From positions 14,828 to 37,679 of the forward strand of contig UZAE01012434.1 in assembly GCA_900617975.1 (NCBI GenBank): a stretch of DNA of 22,852 nt. Direction: 5' to 3'. This document shows positions 9,201 to 20,825 of the stretch, one piece after another. The translations under genes and the position numbers were made by a program. The stretch comes from Rodentolepis nana. Its lineage: Eukaryota; Platyhelminthes; Cestoda; Cyclophyllidea; Hymenolepididae. Positions within the stretch are counted from its first letter, which is position 1. Each line of letters begins with the position of its first letter. Under the pieces are notes generated by a model. That model saw only the letters and a list, made by a program, of their open reading frames with translations, was not told the DNA's origin and did not search any database.

Positions 9201-12200
9201 CCTAATTTTGTTAGGTGGAGTTTCAATATGACCTTTGCTAATATCCATTTTCTTTCTGAAGATTTGTCTATGGATTGAATCTTAAGCATTGCATTTAACA
9301 GGCAAGGTTTCTCAAGGAGATTTTTTCTTCTTGAACTTAAAAACTCGTTTGAGTGATTAGCATTCCTTTGCAGTTCACGACGGTCCGAGCAAGTGCTTCG
9401 GTGACGATTCACCAGTCTTTATAGTTGAACAAAAGCTAAATTCGCTTACCTCCATCCTATGCATATCCCAGAATGTTCAAAAGTTTGGAGATCTATATGT
9501 GGAGTCTGGATTCAATCGCGTATTGAATTCAGTACCTTAAACGTAATCACTTTTAATGATTGGTTTCCGTTTTGTCCAAAACCAAACTGCGGTCAGTTAA
9601 TTAAAAACATGGCCTGCGAGACAATAATTGTTTATGCTGAATAATTGTTATTGTGTGCGCATAATTTGTAATGATTTTCGTTTCCTTTTAATTTTCAACT
9701 TCGGAATCACAAGAGCAAATCTTATTATTCAGCGTATGTTTACTTATGTTTATGTGAAATATTGAAATTCTGTTTCGATGTCTGCTGGCATATGCTCGAG
9801 CTGTCATCTTATGTAATCTCGCAAACAGTACTCTGCTGAAATATTGTAACAAGTATGAGATGAGCTTAAACATCTGCTAAACCGTTATTTATGACACACA
9901 ACGAGACAAAAAATAAATTCATTTTAATTGTAGGAAAATAATTGCATTAGTTTAAGGATAAGGGAATACTTGTAAATACTAAAGAAGCTATCGACTAACG
10001 AATTCTCGGTTAGTAAACATTTGTGAAAATTAAGGGCAAGTGTGGAAGATGTCATATTTATTGTCTTTTAAGCTCCCCTCCATTCCCTTTAGGAGTCGTG
10101 CTCAAGCGCTTGATTTGGGTAGAAGAAGGGGTCTAGTAGACACTTGCGAGAGTTCTCATTATGGATTAACCGTGAACGGTTTTTCATGGATATCTCCTGA
10201 TCCAATGAGTTTTGGTCACGTCAATTGGGTAGCGGTGAATTATCAATACCTGCTCGAAAAAATATTTTTTTAAAGCTCATGACATACAAATTTGACAAGA
10301 GGACGTTTGCCAATATAACTAGTTTATGGAAGAATGGAAATCAAATATTGTGGCCATTCTTTTTTGAAGTTCAAATGGTAATTGTTTCCTTTTTGTGGCA
10401 AATATTTTACCTTGAAATAATTGGGGATTTTAAATTATCTGAGAAATTTTTTGAATGTAAAGTTTCAAGTCATGTACAGCTTGGCAAGTCAAGTGTTTAA
10501 CAATGTTAATAGCATAACGTTTCAAATTGATGTCGTCTCCACTCGTCCTCATTTGTAAATGTTCAACTTCATGTTTACTTAATATCTGTTAGTAGTATCG
10601 TTTTTACAAATAATAATTAGCATGTGCACGAGCTACCTGGGAGCCATTGGTTGGTCTACGACTCCTCGTTAATGAGCCGTGTTGCATTCATTATTGCGTT
10701 TAATTGTGTTTTCTATTTGACTGTTAGGACATGATTAATTTTTGTAAATTTAAAAGTGTAAAATTCTACAAATTATTTGTGTGTTGTAAGCATCTACGAA
10801 CTTTTGTTTTGATTTAAAAGCATGAACTGGTTTCTATGCAACAACAAGTAATTAAAGCATAAATTGAAATTGGCTTGTCAATTGAGATATCTTTTAAATC
10901 CGCTATCAAAGACGTTTCAGTTTTACAGATAGTAGTATTCATGATATTCTGATTATAGATGAGGAAGTTATCTTTAGAATATCAAGGGGATTTGGTTTGA
11001 GATTAGGGTTATTGGCTTCTTTCCTTTCTTTTTATGTTTTCGATGGTTATTCGGAGCTATTCGCATTGAATTTTAAACCAACACTGAGGATGGTAATCTT
11101 TTGTTGGGTGTTTTAGTTGTCTTTTTCTTTGGAAAATATTACGGCGCTACCGGAAGTTGGTCATCGGGCGTTAAATTCATCAAGAACTTTTGTTCCATTT
11201 AAGCCGCTTCTCTTGTGAATGGTGATTAAAGTTGGGGAAAAATTATTAAAAAGATTTGGTGGTCAGAAGTCATTGTCACTGGTGCCTATTCATGGGGAGG
11301 GTGGCTTGTATTCCATTTTGCATGATTGATAGTTATGCCTTGTGTAAGTTGTGATTCCTTTTTAATAACTTTCCTACTTGAGTTTTGAAAGAGACCTCCC
11401 TCCCCTCTCCCCGATCTGAATTAATTAAAGTAGTTGTACCTAAACATATATTCAACAAATTGAAAATTACTTGAAAGTAATATTGAAAAATACAACGGCG
11501 AATGAATTGCCTTTTGTGCGTTCAATCGATTGAACTTAGTTGCAAAAATTTGCAATGAACTGACGAACGCCCTTCTCTTAATGATTGTTTTAAGTAAATC
11601 TATAAACCTAAGTTTACAAGAATAACTGTGCATTACTGTTGTTTGCCAAAAAATGTGAATCGCGGATAAGATAGTGTGGAAATTCAGTCGAGTTTTACTT
11701 GATTTTACAAAATACGCAATCTGAGGTTTTAGATAAGGTCAACTTAATTTGGGGCATCTGGTTATCTGAGTCATGAGTTTATTATCTTTTCTGCGACCTC
11801 TAACCTCTTGACTATTTCACTTTAGGGTGATGAAATTTGCTCCGCGTTGTTCTAAAATTATGGGATGGCAAAAAACATCAAGTAACTATGCTATTTGCGT
11901 GTTACTGAGGTAAATCTTCTCTATTGGAGAATCGGCACAAATTCAGAGAATCAAGACATTTGCAATCTTTCATATGATCTTAAGTCTAATACTTAAGGGG
12001 TTAGTTTTGCAAACCCATTTGCAATCGTATCAATTTGGGCTCGTTTTCAGTACTACAATGTAGTCAAAGTAATGACTAAGGTCTTCCAAGATCCAAATTG
12101 ATAAATTGGTTTGGAAACCGTATACTTTGTACCAAAGAAGGCATGTGTTAATTATTTGCATTCAAGACGGAAAAATTATTGTTTTGCTTCAAAAGATTTT

Positions 12201-13220
12201 CTATGTCAGGAATATGCGTGTTGCGTTTCACTCCCTATATCTCTTGGAGTGTTCTTTTCCTATCTTCGTTGTTTGTAACACTACTTATTTAGAATTCTTT
12301 GCTTACAATCTGGAAAGTACATTAATCTTTAATTTAGAGTATGGCATTAGCATTTGTTTGAATGTCACCTATTAGGGTGAACTGAACGTGTTGCTTTATC
12401 TCAGAAATCAAAATGGTTTATCTGACATTTTACATAATTTCGTGTCCCAAAGGTTTCCCATAACGCTGTAATTGATAGCATGACAATGTGTTTCAGTTCA
12501 AATTCGGAAATAACACGTCGGATAATCGTTTCTACCAATTTCCAATTTGTTTTCGACCTGAATTTACATTAATGTACATTGGAGTAATTTTTTCTCGAGG
12601 GTTTCTTTGTTCCAATTTTCATTAGAATGAATCATTTGTAGTACTGAGATTTTGTAGAAATCGGTTGCTATCTTTCATTGCTTAACGAAAGATTTTCGCA
12701 AAGTTTATTTTACTTCTACTAAGAGTGTAATTCACCGCAAATGGATTGATTCTTATCAGTCGGATCAAATTTAAGAATTTATACAACGGCTCTTACTCCT
12801 AGCTCATTTGTTCTTTTATTCAGGATAGTATAAAGAACAGATCAATTCTAATAATTTCAATAGCCCTATTTTAAAATATCGTGCTCTTTTATAGTCCAAA
12901 ATTGTCGGGTTTGGAGCCTTTATTTTGCAGATTGTTTTGACACTGCAAACGACAAGTTCCAGCTCATTTTTTCATTTCAGATTAAATTTAAGGTTTGCAG
13001 TTGGGCGTGCCCATTTAGGCAGATAGGTTTTTTGTATCAACATTGTAAAAGAGCCTCTAATTATTAGCTGATTAATTAAACCAAATGCTGTATTTGCTTT
13101 CTTTATATGAAACTAGTTTTTATAGCTGATAACCCTGCAACCTTAGTCTATTTTTGTAGTTTTAATTAGTCCGTCATGTCTGAAAATTTTGAAAAGCATG
13201 ACCGCTGTTTCTGTTCTGTG
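6216..13220. other. 7-kb stretch between the two first exons
   Basis: No exon of the transporter and no other recognisable gene is seen. The DNA is AT-rich with short open frames only. The longest, 7571-7804 (77 codons from ATG), 10040-10273, 10225-10500 and 12106-12375, have no recognisable motifs and are within what chance gives in this much sequence. If the upstream first exon is alternative, this entire stretch is intron 1 of the longer transcript. Confidence 0.6.
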
Positions 13221-13403
13221 ATTGGTCGAGCGCTGAGGTCACTGTGATTGGCTAGCGTTGGTGAATCGAATCACTGCTTTAAAGTCATTGGATGACCTGA
13301 TTTGGCTTTGCAGAACAAGCGTCCAATGATAGGTTGATTTCCATTTTCGACTATATATATTGGGACGCCGGAAGCAAGTCCACGTAGTCTACTTTTGACA
13401 ATC
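13221..13403 (+). promoter_or_regulatory. CCAAT cluster plus TATA box of transporter exon B
   Basis: ATTGG occurs at 13221-13225, 13247-13251 and 13287-13291 and CCAAT at 13323-13327, all within 107 bases. A TATATATAT run at 13352-13360 lies 44-52 bases before the ATG at 13404, which would give a 5' UTR of only about 20 nt. The last CCAAT is 76 bases from the ATG, close to the 67 bases seen at the upstream first exon. This is a conventional pol II promoter layout. Confidence 0.7.
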
Positions 13404-14629
13404 ATGGTTCAAAGAAACACGATTTATGGTGTGCTAAATGTAATTGCTGGATTTTTAATCCACTTATCCTTCGGCTGTATGTATACAATCGGCAATATGA
13501 CTCCTTATCTTGCTTCATATGTTGCAAAATATATCGATCCAAATTTCAATAAGGGTCTCGTTGTCTGGGTTTCTGCTGCAGCACTTGCAGCCCAAGGTTT
13601 GTTTATGCCATTAGGTGGCCTCTTTGCCCCGAAGTTGGGTGTTAAGTTGATTGTGTCACTTGGATGCGTCATCAACAGGTTTGCATGCAACGCATTATTT
13701 GTGCTTTCTTCATATTTCAAGTCAACTTTATTAAATTTTCCTTTTCCACAGTGGTGCGCTTATGCTTACATACTTCGCTCTAAAATATGGATTTGTCTGG
13801 GTTTTGGTTACTCATCTGATTTCCCTCGGTTTGGGAGTTGGTCTCGCCTATTCAGTCGTCATGCAAACTGCTGCTACGGTAAGTCAAGTCATTATTCCTT
13901 ACTCTTTCGTCCAATGCAGTGGTTCCCTGCCAATGGTGGTTTCGTTATCGGTCTGATTGCGGCTGGTTTCGGTTTGGGAGCCCTCGTCTTCACTCCAATT
14001 CAAATGGCCTATGTGAATCCAGAGAATATTGAAGTTGACCCTGATACTAGGTTTGTTAATTCCCTTTAGTAAATTACCATATAGGTATTTTACTGACGAT
14101 GGAGTTTTGGGACGTGTTCCGGTATCTTACCTTGTTATTGGTGGTATTATGTTGGGACTTCAAGTTATCGGATGCCTCATTATTCGGAAAAAGCCATCTC
14201 CAGAAGATGTGAGAGTTTAAATAGCTGAAATACTGATATTGTCTTATTGTATGACCCATGATAATTTTTTTTCGCAGGACGTCGTTGCTACTGATGCTGA
14301 AAGAGCAAAAGAGTAAGTTCACAATTTTAAAGTACTGTCTAAAAATTATCGCCTCCGTCAAATATCTTTTGATTTAACTTTACTGCTTCAGCGTTGAAAT
14401 TATCATTTCTAATCAGGTCATTCTGCATAAATTATTCTTTTTAATCCAGTCGTCATGACGTGTTAAGCAACTATGGGTTACTCATGAATGACGCCCGTGT
14501 GTTGGGGTCATCTGATATTCACTTGTAATTTACCTGGTTAAAGACCAGCTACATTCGTACTCAAGCAAATAGTGCTTTGACCTTTACAGTGTGATCCATG
14601 GTACGCCATCACTCTTGAAAACGATCTCC

Positions 14630-14664
<35 letters not shown>

Positions 14665-16477
14665 CTCCTTCCCTCCCTCACAGAATAACATCTTTGATAT
14701 ATTGTCGACCTAATGGTTATCCCATATTTTACTAGCAGATCTGCTGTATCTGAATTGTGATTGAAAGTAGGAAAACTTAGCTGTCCAGGCCTGAAAAATA
14801 TGATGTGAATTTCGTTAAAAATTTTTTATGGCTGAACTGACTTAATCTCACTAGCTAATCCCATTCTCGAAATTTGTAAATATCTTATTTTCACCTTTTT
14901 GATCGATTTCTATATTGAAATAAAAAACTAGTTTGGTTATATCTTGGATGAGAAATGATGTGACATTTAGTAATTGAGGAAGGCTTTACACTACTTTCCT
15001 ATATAATTGGTGCCATTTCCATACTTTCCATAGGAAGTCAGGTCCTTTTGGCAGTTGCCTTATTTCCTCAAAAGAAAAATTTGTGAACTATTTTTCTAAT
15101 TGAATAATGGCATTTTTTATTAATCTTTTAGAGGTGGAGATTTATTGCTCGAAACCAATGGCGAACAAAAGCCTGTTGAGGCTATTGAGTAAGTTGGAAA
15201 TTTGCTGCTTATTTTGATGATGGAACAAATTGATTGGAGTGGTTTCAATTTGATTTGCAGGGAGTTTAATATGTCTCCCAAGATGACACTCAAAAGCAGG
15301 TACTTCTACTTCCTCTGGCTTCTCATGTTCTGCAATATCATCCCAATCACTCTTCTCACCTCTTCCTACAAGGTTCGTATTCACTAATTTACTGTTTACA
15401 CTAGCACTCTAAGTTATAGATTTGTAATATACTTTTGCTTCTCTGCAGATATTCGGAAATAAGTTCTTTGCTGACGATGTCTACCTTACCACAGTCGCCA
15501 CTCTAAGCTCACTCTTTAACTGTCTCGGTCGTGTTTTCTGGGGCTACCTTGTCGATAAATTCTCATTCAAAGTTAGTTAATGTTGAACCTAATTGTTTTG
15601 TCTATCTCAATCGTTAACTTTGAATCGTTTCCTTTAGCTTCCCATCGCCAGCATGCTTCTTCTTTGGTCTTTCTCTCTTTTCTGCTTCCCCAATGTCTTT
15701 GTTTGGGGTGTTGAAGTTGGCAAATACACTTATGGAATCATGGTATGTCTTATGTTCTTCTCCATGTCTGGTGTCTTCGCTATGATGCCTGCCGCGACTC
15801 GCCTCCTGTTCGGTCCCAAGAACATGGCCACAAACTATGGCATGGTCTTCAGCGCATTTGTAAGTAATCTGCCTTAGCAAAGTTTGATTTATAAATGACT
15901 CAATCCGAACCTCATGCATTAACGCTTATAGACGGAAAGTCGGTAGTACTTAATATCGAAGAGTTCTCTTTTCTGGTTCTCCTTTCTGCCAATCTGTTAG
16001 TATCATCATGTTGGGATACTAACAGGTTTCCCTTGAGGGTATTTTAAGTATTTCAAAGTGGGGCGCTTGTACATTGTTGTAATACCATTCTAGACATTGC
16101 TCCTATTAGCTAAATATTCAAGAAGAGGTGTGGTAGAAATCTAAGTAATCCAGCAATAATTGCCTCGAAAATCTGTCCTTGAGGGATAATGTGGATTTAT
16201 GGACTAATCGCGGAAATAGCTCATCTCTAGACAGAAGCAACCGACAGTTTGGACTTTGTCTCTTTCCTATTATCGTTTTTCTTTTTAGTCTATCGGTAGT
16301 TGCCTGAGCGCCTTCGCCAGTCAAATGGCCCAAGGACAATGGAATCTGTTGTACTACGGATCAGCTGGTATTTGCCTCGTTGGTCTATTTTTCCTTACTT
16401 GGATCTTTGATCCTAAAATGTCGAGGAGATTCCGAGCTCTGTTCCCGTGTGCCAAATCCGATCAACGCCAGAAGTAG
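13404..16477 (+). CDS. OFA-like major facilitator (oxalate/formate or monocarboxylate type), 10 exons
   Basis: A predicted 12-helix plasma-membrane or organellar carrier, probably for small carboxylates; the substrate is not shown by sequence. Exons: 13404-13678, 13752-13878, 13920-14050, 14085-14208, 14278-14312, 15132-15188, 15261-15372, 15449-15571, 15638-15859, 16289-16477. All introns are GT-AG and all phases agree, giving 1395 nt, 464 residues and TAG at 16475. Helices lie roughly at residues 8-30, 50-72, 81-102, 105-129, 139-162, 190-212, 262-284, 298-320, 329-351, 356-379, 392-415 and 425-446. The MFS motif-A-like loop GGLFAPKLGVK follows helix 2. WFP (135-137) begins the loop before helix 5, as in OFA/MCT carriers, but the basic residues usual just after it are replaced by ANGG. 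The charged loop 213-258 between helices 6 and 7 is built from small exons 5 and 6. Start choice: the ATG has context ATCATGG, sits behind a TATA box and matches the start of the copy at 5902. The first intron uses a weak donor (GTTTGC). Confidence 0.95.
14632..14661 (+). repeat. Poly-C tract of 30 in intron 5
   Basis: Thirty uninterrupted C followed by TCCCTCCTTCCCTCCCTC. It lies in the 819-nt intron 5 of the transporter gene, 319 bases after exon 5. Such a run can form an i-motif or, on the other strand, a G-quadruplex, and is prone to length error in sequencing. Confidence 0.95.
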
Positions 16478-16514
16478 GCGAAAGGAGTTGTGAATCGATT
16501 CGCTTCCTTTTGAA

Positions 16515-16520
16515 AATAAA
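16515..16520 (+). terminator. Poly(A) signal of the transporter gene
   Basis: AATAAA 38 bases after the TAG stop, in the context TGAAAATAAAACTC. Cleavage would be expected near 16535, giving a 3' UTR of only about 55-60 nt. Confidence 0.8.
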
Positions 16521-16539
16521 ACTCATTCCTAATGCCCTC

Positions 16540-19349
16540 CTTCGTTCCTTTCCACGTCACCCATAGCCACTTTTCGTAGACTTGAAACTCTCTTTCTGCC
16601 TCTTTGATCCTTTTGTGTCATGCGAATCGTATTTTACTATCCATTTTACTTAATGTATGAACTCGTTATCGTTGGAATTTCGTTTTCTAAATGGGGATTA
16701 GAGGGTGGCTTGATTTGAATAATCCATTGTGGGGTTGGATGATAAAGTACCTTTACGTCTCTCCTATGACCTTGCCGGAAGAGTATTGATACTTTTCTTG
16801 TAACGCACCTACTCTAGGGCATAAAACGAGTCTATTTTGCGGGGGTTTTGTGCTTGTTTTCTCTTTTAATGTCCGAGGTCACATTTGTCGATTGCTTAGG
16901 TTAGACATATTACTATCTTATTGGACTTGGGAATTGAGCGACCATGCGCGACGGTCTAGCCGCAACGCATTACATTGAAGACAACTTATCTCTGTTGATT
17001 GGATACAGTTTCTTGTAATGGACTGCTTAGCCTCTATCGCATTTAAGTAGCTTGCTAATGCTACTCATTTATGCTCGTTTATTTCATTATAGTAGTTTAT
17101 AAAAATTTTACTAGGTTAAATGAGATGTGAAATTTGTTAATTTCCATGCTCCTGTATTTTATGACTTCATGGCTGGACTGTTTGTGACATGTCTGGTTTA
17201 TCCATAGCTTTGACGACAACTTGATGACAGTTGTTTAAGTCCTCAGAATTGTATGGTTGTAGATTTGCCTTCTCGTATAATCGCGTTATTTACTAATCCT
17301 TTCTTAATTAATTTGCTGGCAGAATAAAGCTTGGATCAGCAGTTCATCGAGATTTGATACAGAAATGGTAGATTCTATAAAGTCGGCGGTTTTCGTTTAA
17401 CTGAATCCGGATCCGAGTTAGATGGTTAATTATGCTTTGTGTTAAAATCTATCTAGCTTCCCACTTAAGCTTTACTAGAGGGATTAGCGGGTGAAGTATG
17501 GTGATTTATTAGCACCTTCGATTTCATATAACCTTGATACATTTTTTTCACTATACTAATACGGTGCTTTAGGGTCTAATTGCAAGGATTTTTACACCGA
17601 ATATCAAATTTTATTGGACGCATGCCTTTATCCATTTTCATTTTCAGATTTGAACGGTGCCACTTCAAGCATTCATAGTTTGGGAGCATTTGGGCGGTAT
17701 TGGAATGCATTAAAACGGTAGAATGCAACTTTGGTTATAGGGATGGAAAAAATAGATGTGGGTAAGGTGCAGAGGCTAATTTAATTTGAGAGCGTTGAGA
17801 GACCAGCCAGAAAGTCAAGGAAAAGGAAATGCATTTTAATTACCAAAACTTTCCGCTTGATTAGAATGAATCAATGGATTTACTCAAAACACTTAACCGC
17901 CTTATCCTTATGTAAGGAAATTCCATATAATTTTACGATAGGATCGAATTGGGTCAATTTAGGAGATTTATGTGCTGGTGCGTCCTTTTGGCGCTTAAGG
18001 TTACCCAAAGTGAGTATCTGCACAGAGAAGAAATTAATAGCCCACTAGCCATCTGTTTCAAAATATTGTGCTTGGTTAATTCCATGCCAGCATTTCCAGT
18101 TAGATATCATTTAAACTGAATTATCAAAATGTAATAAGGAAGGTACACGAGAACTGATCTGTTATCCACCCTCCAGAAAAGCCATGTTTTCGCTTTACAA
18201 ATGTTTCCTAAATGAGTAGCAAGTTCCAGATTAAATGTTATTTCCCGGAAACTCATTATGCTATGCTGTTCGGAAAGCCAGTACTGAAACCGCTACGTAT
18301 TCAACCCATATGTAGTTACACGAAACCTCGGAAGTTTGTATCTTTCAAAGCCTTTTCGATGCTGAAATACCACTTTTTGTGGCTCAAATTGAATTCTCAT
18401 TATTATAGTTTTGTAGATCACATCTTAAGTTCTCTTCTCGTTCTATTGAAGTCTTGAATACTCCTCATCAATATATTCCTCCTCCAAACCAGCTACCACA
18501 AACTATGATGCCAATATCGTCGTCTTTTTTCACTAATCACCTCCATCGTACTTGGTGAAAGTTTGAATAATTCGTCGCGGAAAGTTTGGTTTAATTTTAC
18601 TTTTCAGTGGCAAGGGAGAGCCGAAGATTCTTTGTAACTTATTTATTCGCATTGCCATATTAGCGTTCATTTGTTTACCGCACATAAATGGTCAACCCAG
18701 TTAAATGAATGAGCTGCTCCACTTCTAGAATCCCAACAAGAGGCGGTTATCAGCTCTATTTTCAATGGTACAGTGGCCATGACGACTTCTTGATCAAAGA
18801 GACCCAAAATCGCATTGGAAGTAATTCGTCTGCTATTCATAAAAAGAATCCTCATTGAACCTCAAATATGAAATAGGAAAGATCTCGTTACTCAAGTATA
18901 ATTGGACATTTTAAACTGTAGGTATAACCTAGGGTTGGTACTTTTATTGCATTGAGTGTAAAGGGCAAAATTTCAGTGACTCCTCAAACTCTGGGAAAGG
19001 TTAATAAATGACATGTAAATTTCTAAAATTGAAGGACCACAGAAATTGAATCAGCAGCGTGTTCAGTAGATGGGTTCAACAAAATTTCTTAAGAAGTGGT
19101 GGTTAAGCAATTAAACAAAATTATGAGGACGATGAGAGCAACTTAATTAAACTTTTAATTGCAAATAACTAGTTAAACCGGTGATTCACCACCAAAGACG
19201 AAGTAGGGTTCTTCTTCCTACGTATTGGATATTTGCCTGTAAGTAAAATTTGCAACGCTTGTTTACCAACCAAACTACGATATAGCATAAAAGCACTTGA
19301 AGTTTACGCTAGACCATACCAGGGCGGAGGGGGAGGGGCCATTTATAAA
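16540..19349. other. Intergenic stretch, no supported gene
   Basis: AT-rich DNA without recognisable genes. Open frames at 17857-18048 (+), 18212-18457 (+, 81 codons from ATG) and 18667-18855 (-) carry splice-like words near their ends, but none has a recognisable motif and none can be linked to a second exon. No tRNA or other structured RNA was recognised. Confidence 0.55.
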
Positions 19350-19646
19350 AAAAATTATTTATATTAAATGACAGGCGTTTTGATAGTTAACATTAGCCCT
19401 TTAATTAACTTCAGGCTTCACAGAGAGAAGGATCATTAAAGTGAGAAAAGTCGAGAAGGGAGAGGGTGCAGAAAAGTGATTCACAGATGTAAGAAACAGG
19501 CAGACACAAAGGCAAGGCAAGATGAGTACTGCGGAAGGGGTTGAATATGACATACAGTGAGGTGATGGTAGTTTGAAGACAGAAATCAACTGCCGGCTAA
19601 TAGACTTTTTGCCGTGTGAGTGTACGTTGCTCAGGGTGCACCACAC
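19350..19646 (-). repeat. Dispersed repeat copy, inverted, left end missing
   Basis: The reverse complement aligns over almost its whole length with the copies at 20503 and 22035. Shared blocks include GTGGTGCACCCTG, CAACGTA, CGGCAGTTG, CTTCAAACTACCAT, TACATCTGTGAATC, GAAGCCTGAAG and CTATCAAAACGCCTG. The first ~25 bases (hairpin arm and ACTTACCT word) are missing, so this copy is truncated at that end. It forms a long inverted repeat with the copy at 20503, with about 860 bases between them. Confidence 0.88.
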
Positions 19647-20502
19647 CAATTATGAAAAATCGAAGTGCAAATACAGAGAAATCAGTGACTAATATTTCTT
19701 TTCGCTGTATTATGTTAGGTTCGCAATTCATAAATTAATTTATCAATTTCGAATAAGTCACAGCACACAATTTAAGGCGCCGTGTGCATTTGTTTGCGAA
19801 AATGAAATAATGTGATTTTATTGCTAGAGGGAATATTAAACGTTATCTTCTATTCACTTTCACATTTATCAAGTTTTCTAAAACAGATTTGAGTAGAAAT
19901 GGAAAAAAAATGCGTTCGGAGCAACATCTTCCACAGTGGGCATACACGCGAGCGGACTTTCCTTCGATGCTTAATATTGAGCTACAGTGATGAATGTTCT
20001 GCATTGAAATAAAATAACGAAATGAAACTCGTTGTACACAATCCTTTAATTTTGTTGAGTTTCAGTTCGCTATGTTGCACTCTTATAAAAATGATATACC
20101 TTGCGATTTGTCGCCAATACGTCTTCACTCTCCGTAATTACAGCATTGAATTGCCATTAATGAAAAAGGATCAATCGAGGCGGTATGATTAACTGCTCAA
20201 GGTGTCTTACTGATCATTATATTTACTGTTTATTACCTAACTATGATTAAGTTAGATGGATAGTCAAATGCCATCATAATACAAATTAAGGCTTCTTAAC
20301 TACCTCTGACCAAGTTCGATGATTGAGCTGAAACTTTCACCAGTTGCAAGGAAAACCTTGTAACACTATGCATGCAAACGCCAAAACGTATTTGCTGCAA
20401 ACTCAAATCAACTCTTTGTTTTTCCATTTTATTGTCAATCCTGCTTTAGCTCTAATTTATTCCTCTATTACAAAGTTTAGGAAAAATTATGTTTTTTATT
20501 AA
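19647..20502. other. Spacer between inverted repeat copies
   Basis: AT-rich, no gene or RNA recognised. Confidence 0.6.
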
Positions 20503-20825
20503 GGGGTGTGCGAGAGACTTACCTCCACGTGGTGCACCCCGGGCAACGTATAATCATATGGCAAAAACGTCTGTAAACCGGCAGTTGACTTCTCACTTCA
20601 AACTACCATGACCCCAACTGTATGTCATATTCGACTACTTCCACAGTACCCACCTCACTTTTTTTCTACCTTTGTATCTGTCTCTTTTACGTCTTTGAAA
20701 CGCTCTTCTGTTACCCCCCCCCTCTCGACTTTTTTCACTTTGATGTTCCTTCCCATCTGTGAAGCCTGAAGTCAAGTAAAGGGCTAATGATAACTATCAA
20801 AACGCCTGCCATTTCAAATAATAGT
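20503..20825 (+). repeat. Dispersed repeat copy, full length
   Basis: Runs from GGGGTGTGCG to the AT-rich tail CATTTCAAATAATAGTAAT. The left end can fold: GGGTGTGC pairs with GTGCACCC (two G-T pairs) around a loop carrying ACTTACCT. That word is, on the minus strand, the perfect splice donor AG|GTAAGT. An internal run of nine C lies at 20714-20722. No tRNA-type box A/B promoter, no long terminal repeats and no long open frame are seen, so the class (SINE, non-autonomous element or retrogene piece) is not settled. Confidence 0.88.

Noticed and set aside
9459..9644. Frame containing WFP, as a possible lost exon of the upstream transporter copy
   Set aside because: Nothing around the WFP resembles exons 2 or 3 (no Gly-rich helix, no splice sites at the right places).
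10040..10273. Possible exon after an acceptor-like CCCTTTAG, ending at GTGAAT
   Set aside because: Weak donor, no family resemblance, no second exon.
12480..12520. tRNA box-B-like GTTCAAATTC
   Set aside because: No matching acceptor, D-arm or anticodon arm can be folded around it.
18667..18855. Minus-strand frame with an internal acceptor-like AGCAG and a GTAAAC donor
   Set aside because: No recognisable family and no linkable exon; length is within chance expectation.
20510..20540. U1 snRNA gene, because of ACTTACCT near the repeat start
   Set aside because: The rest lacks U1 stem-loops, the Sm site and the usual spacing; the word is better read as a splice donor on the other strand.
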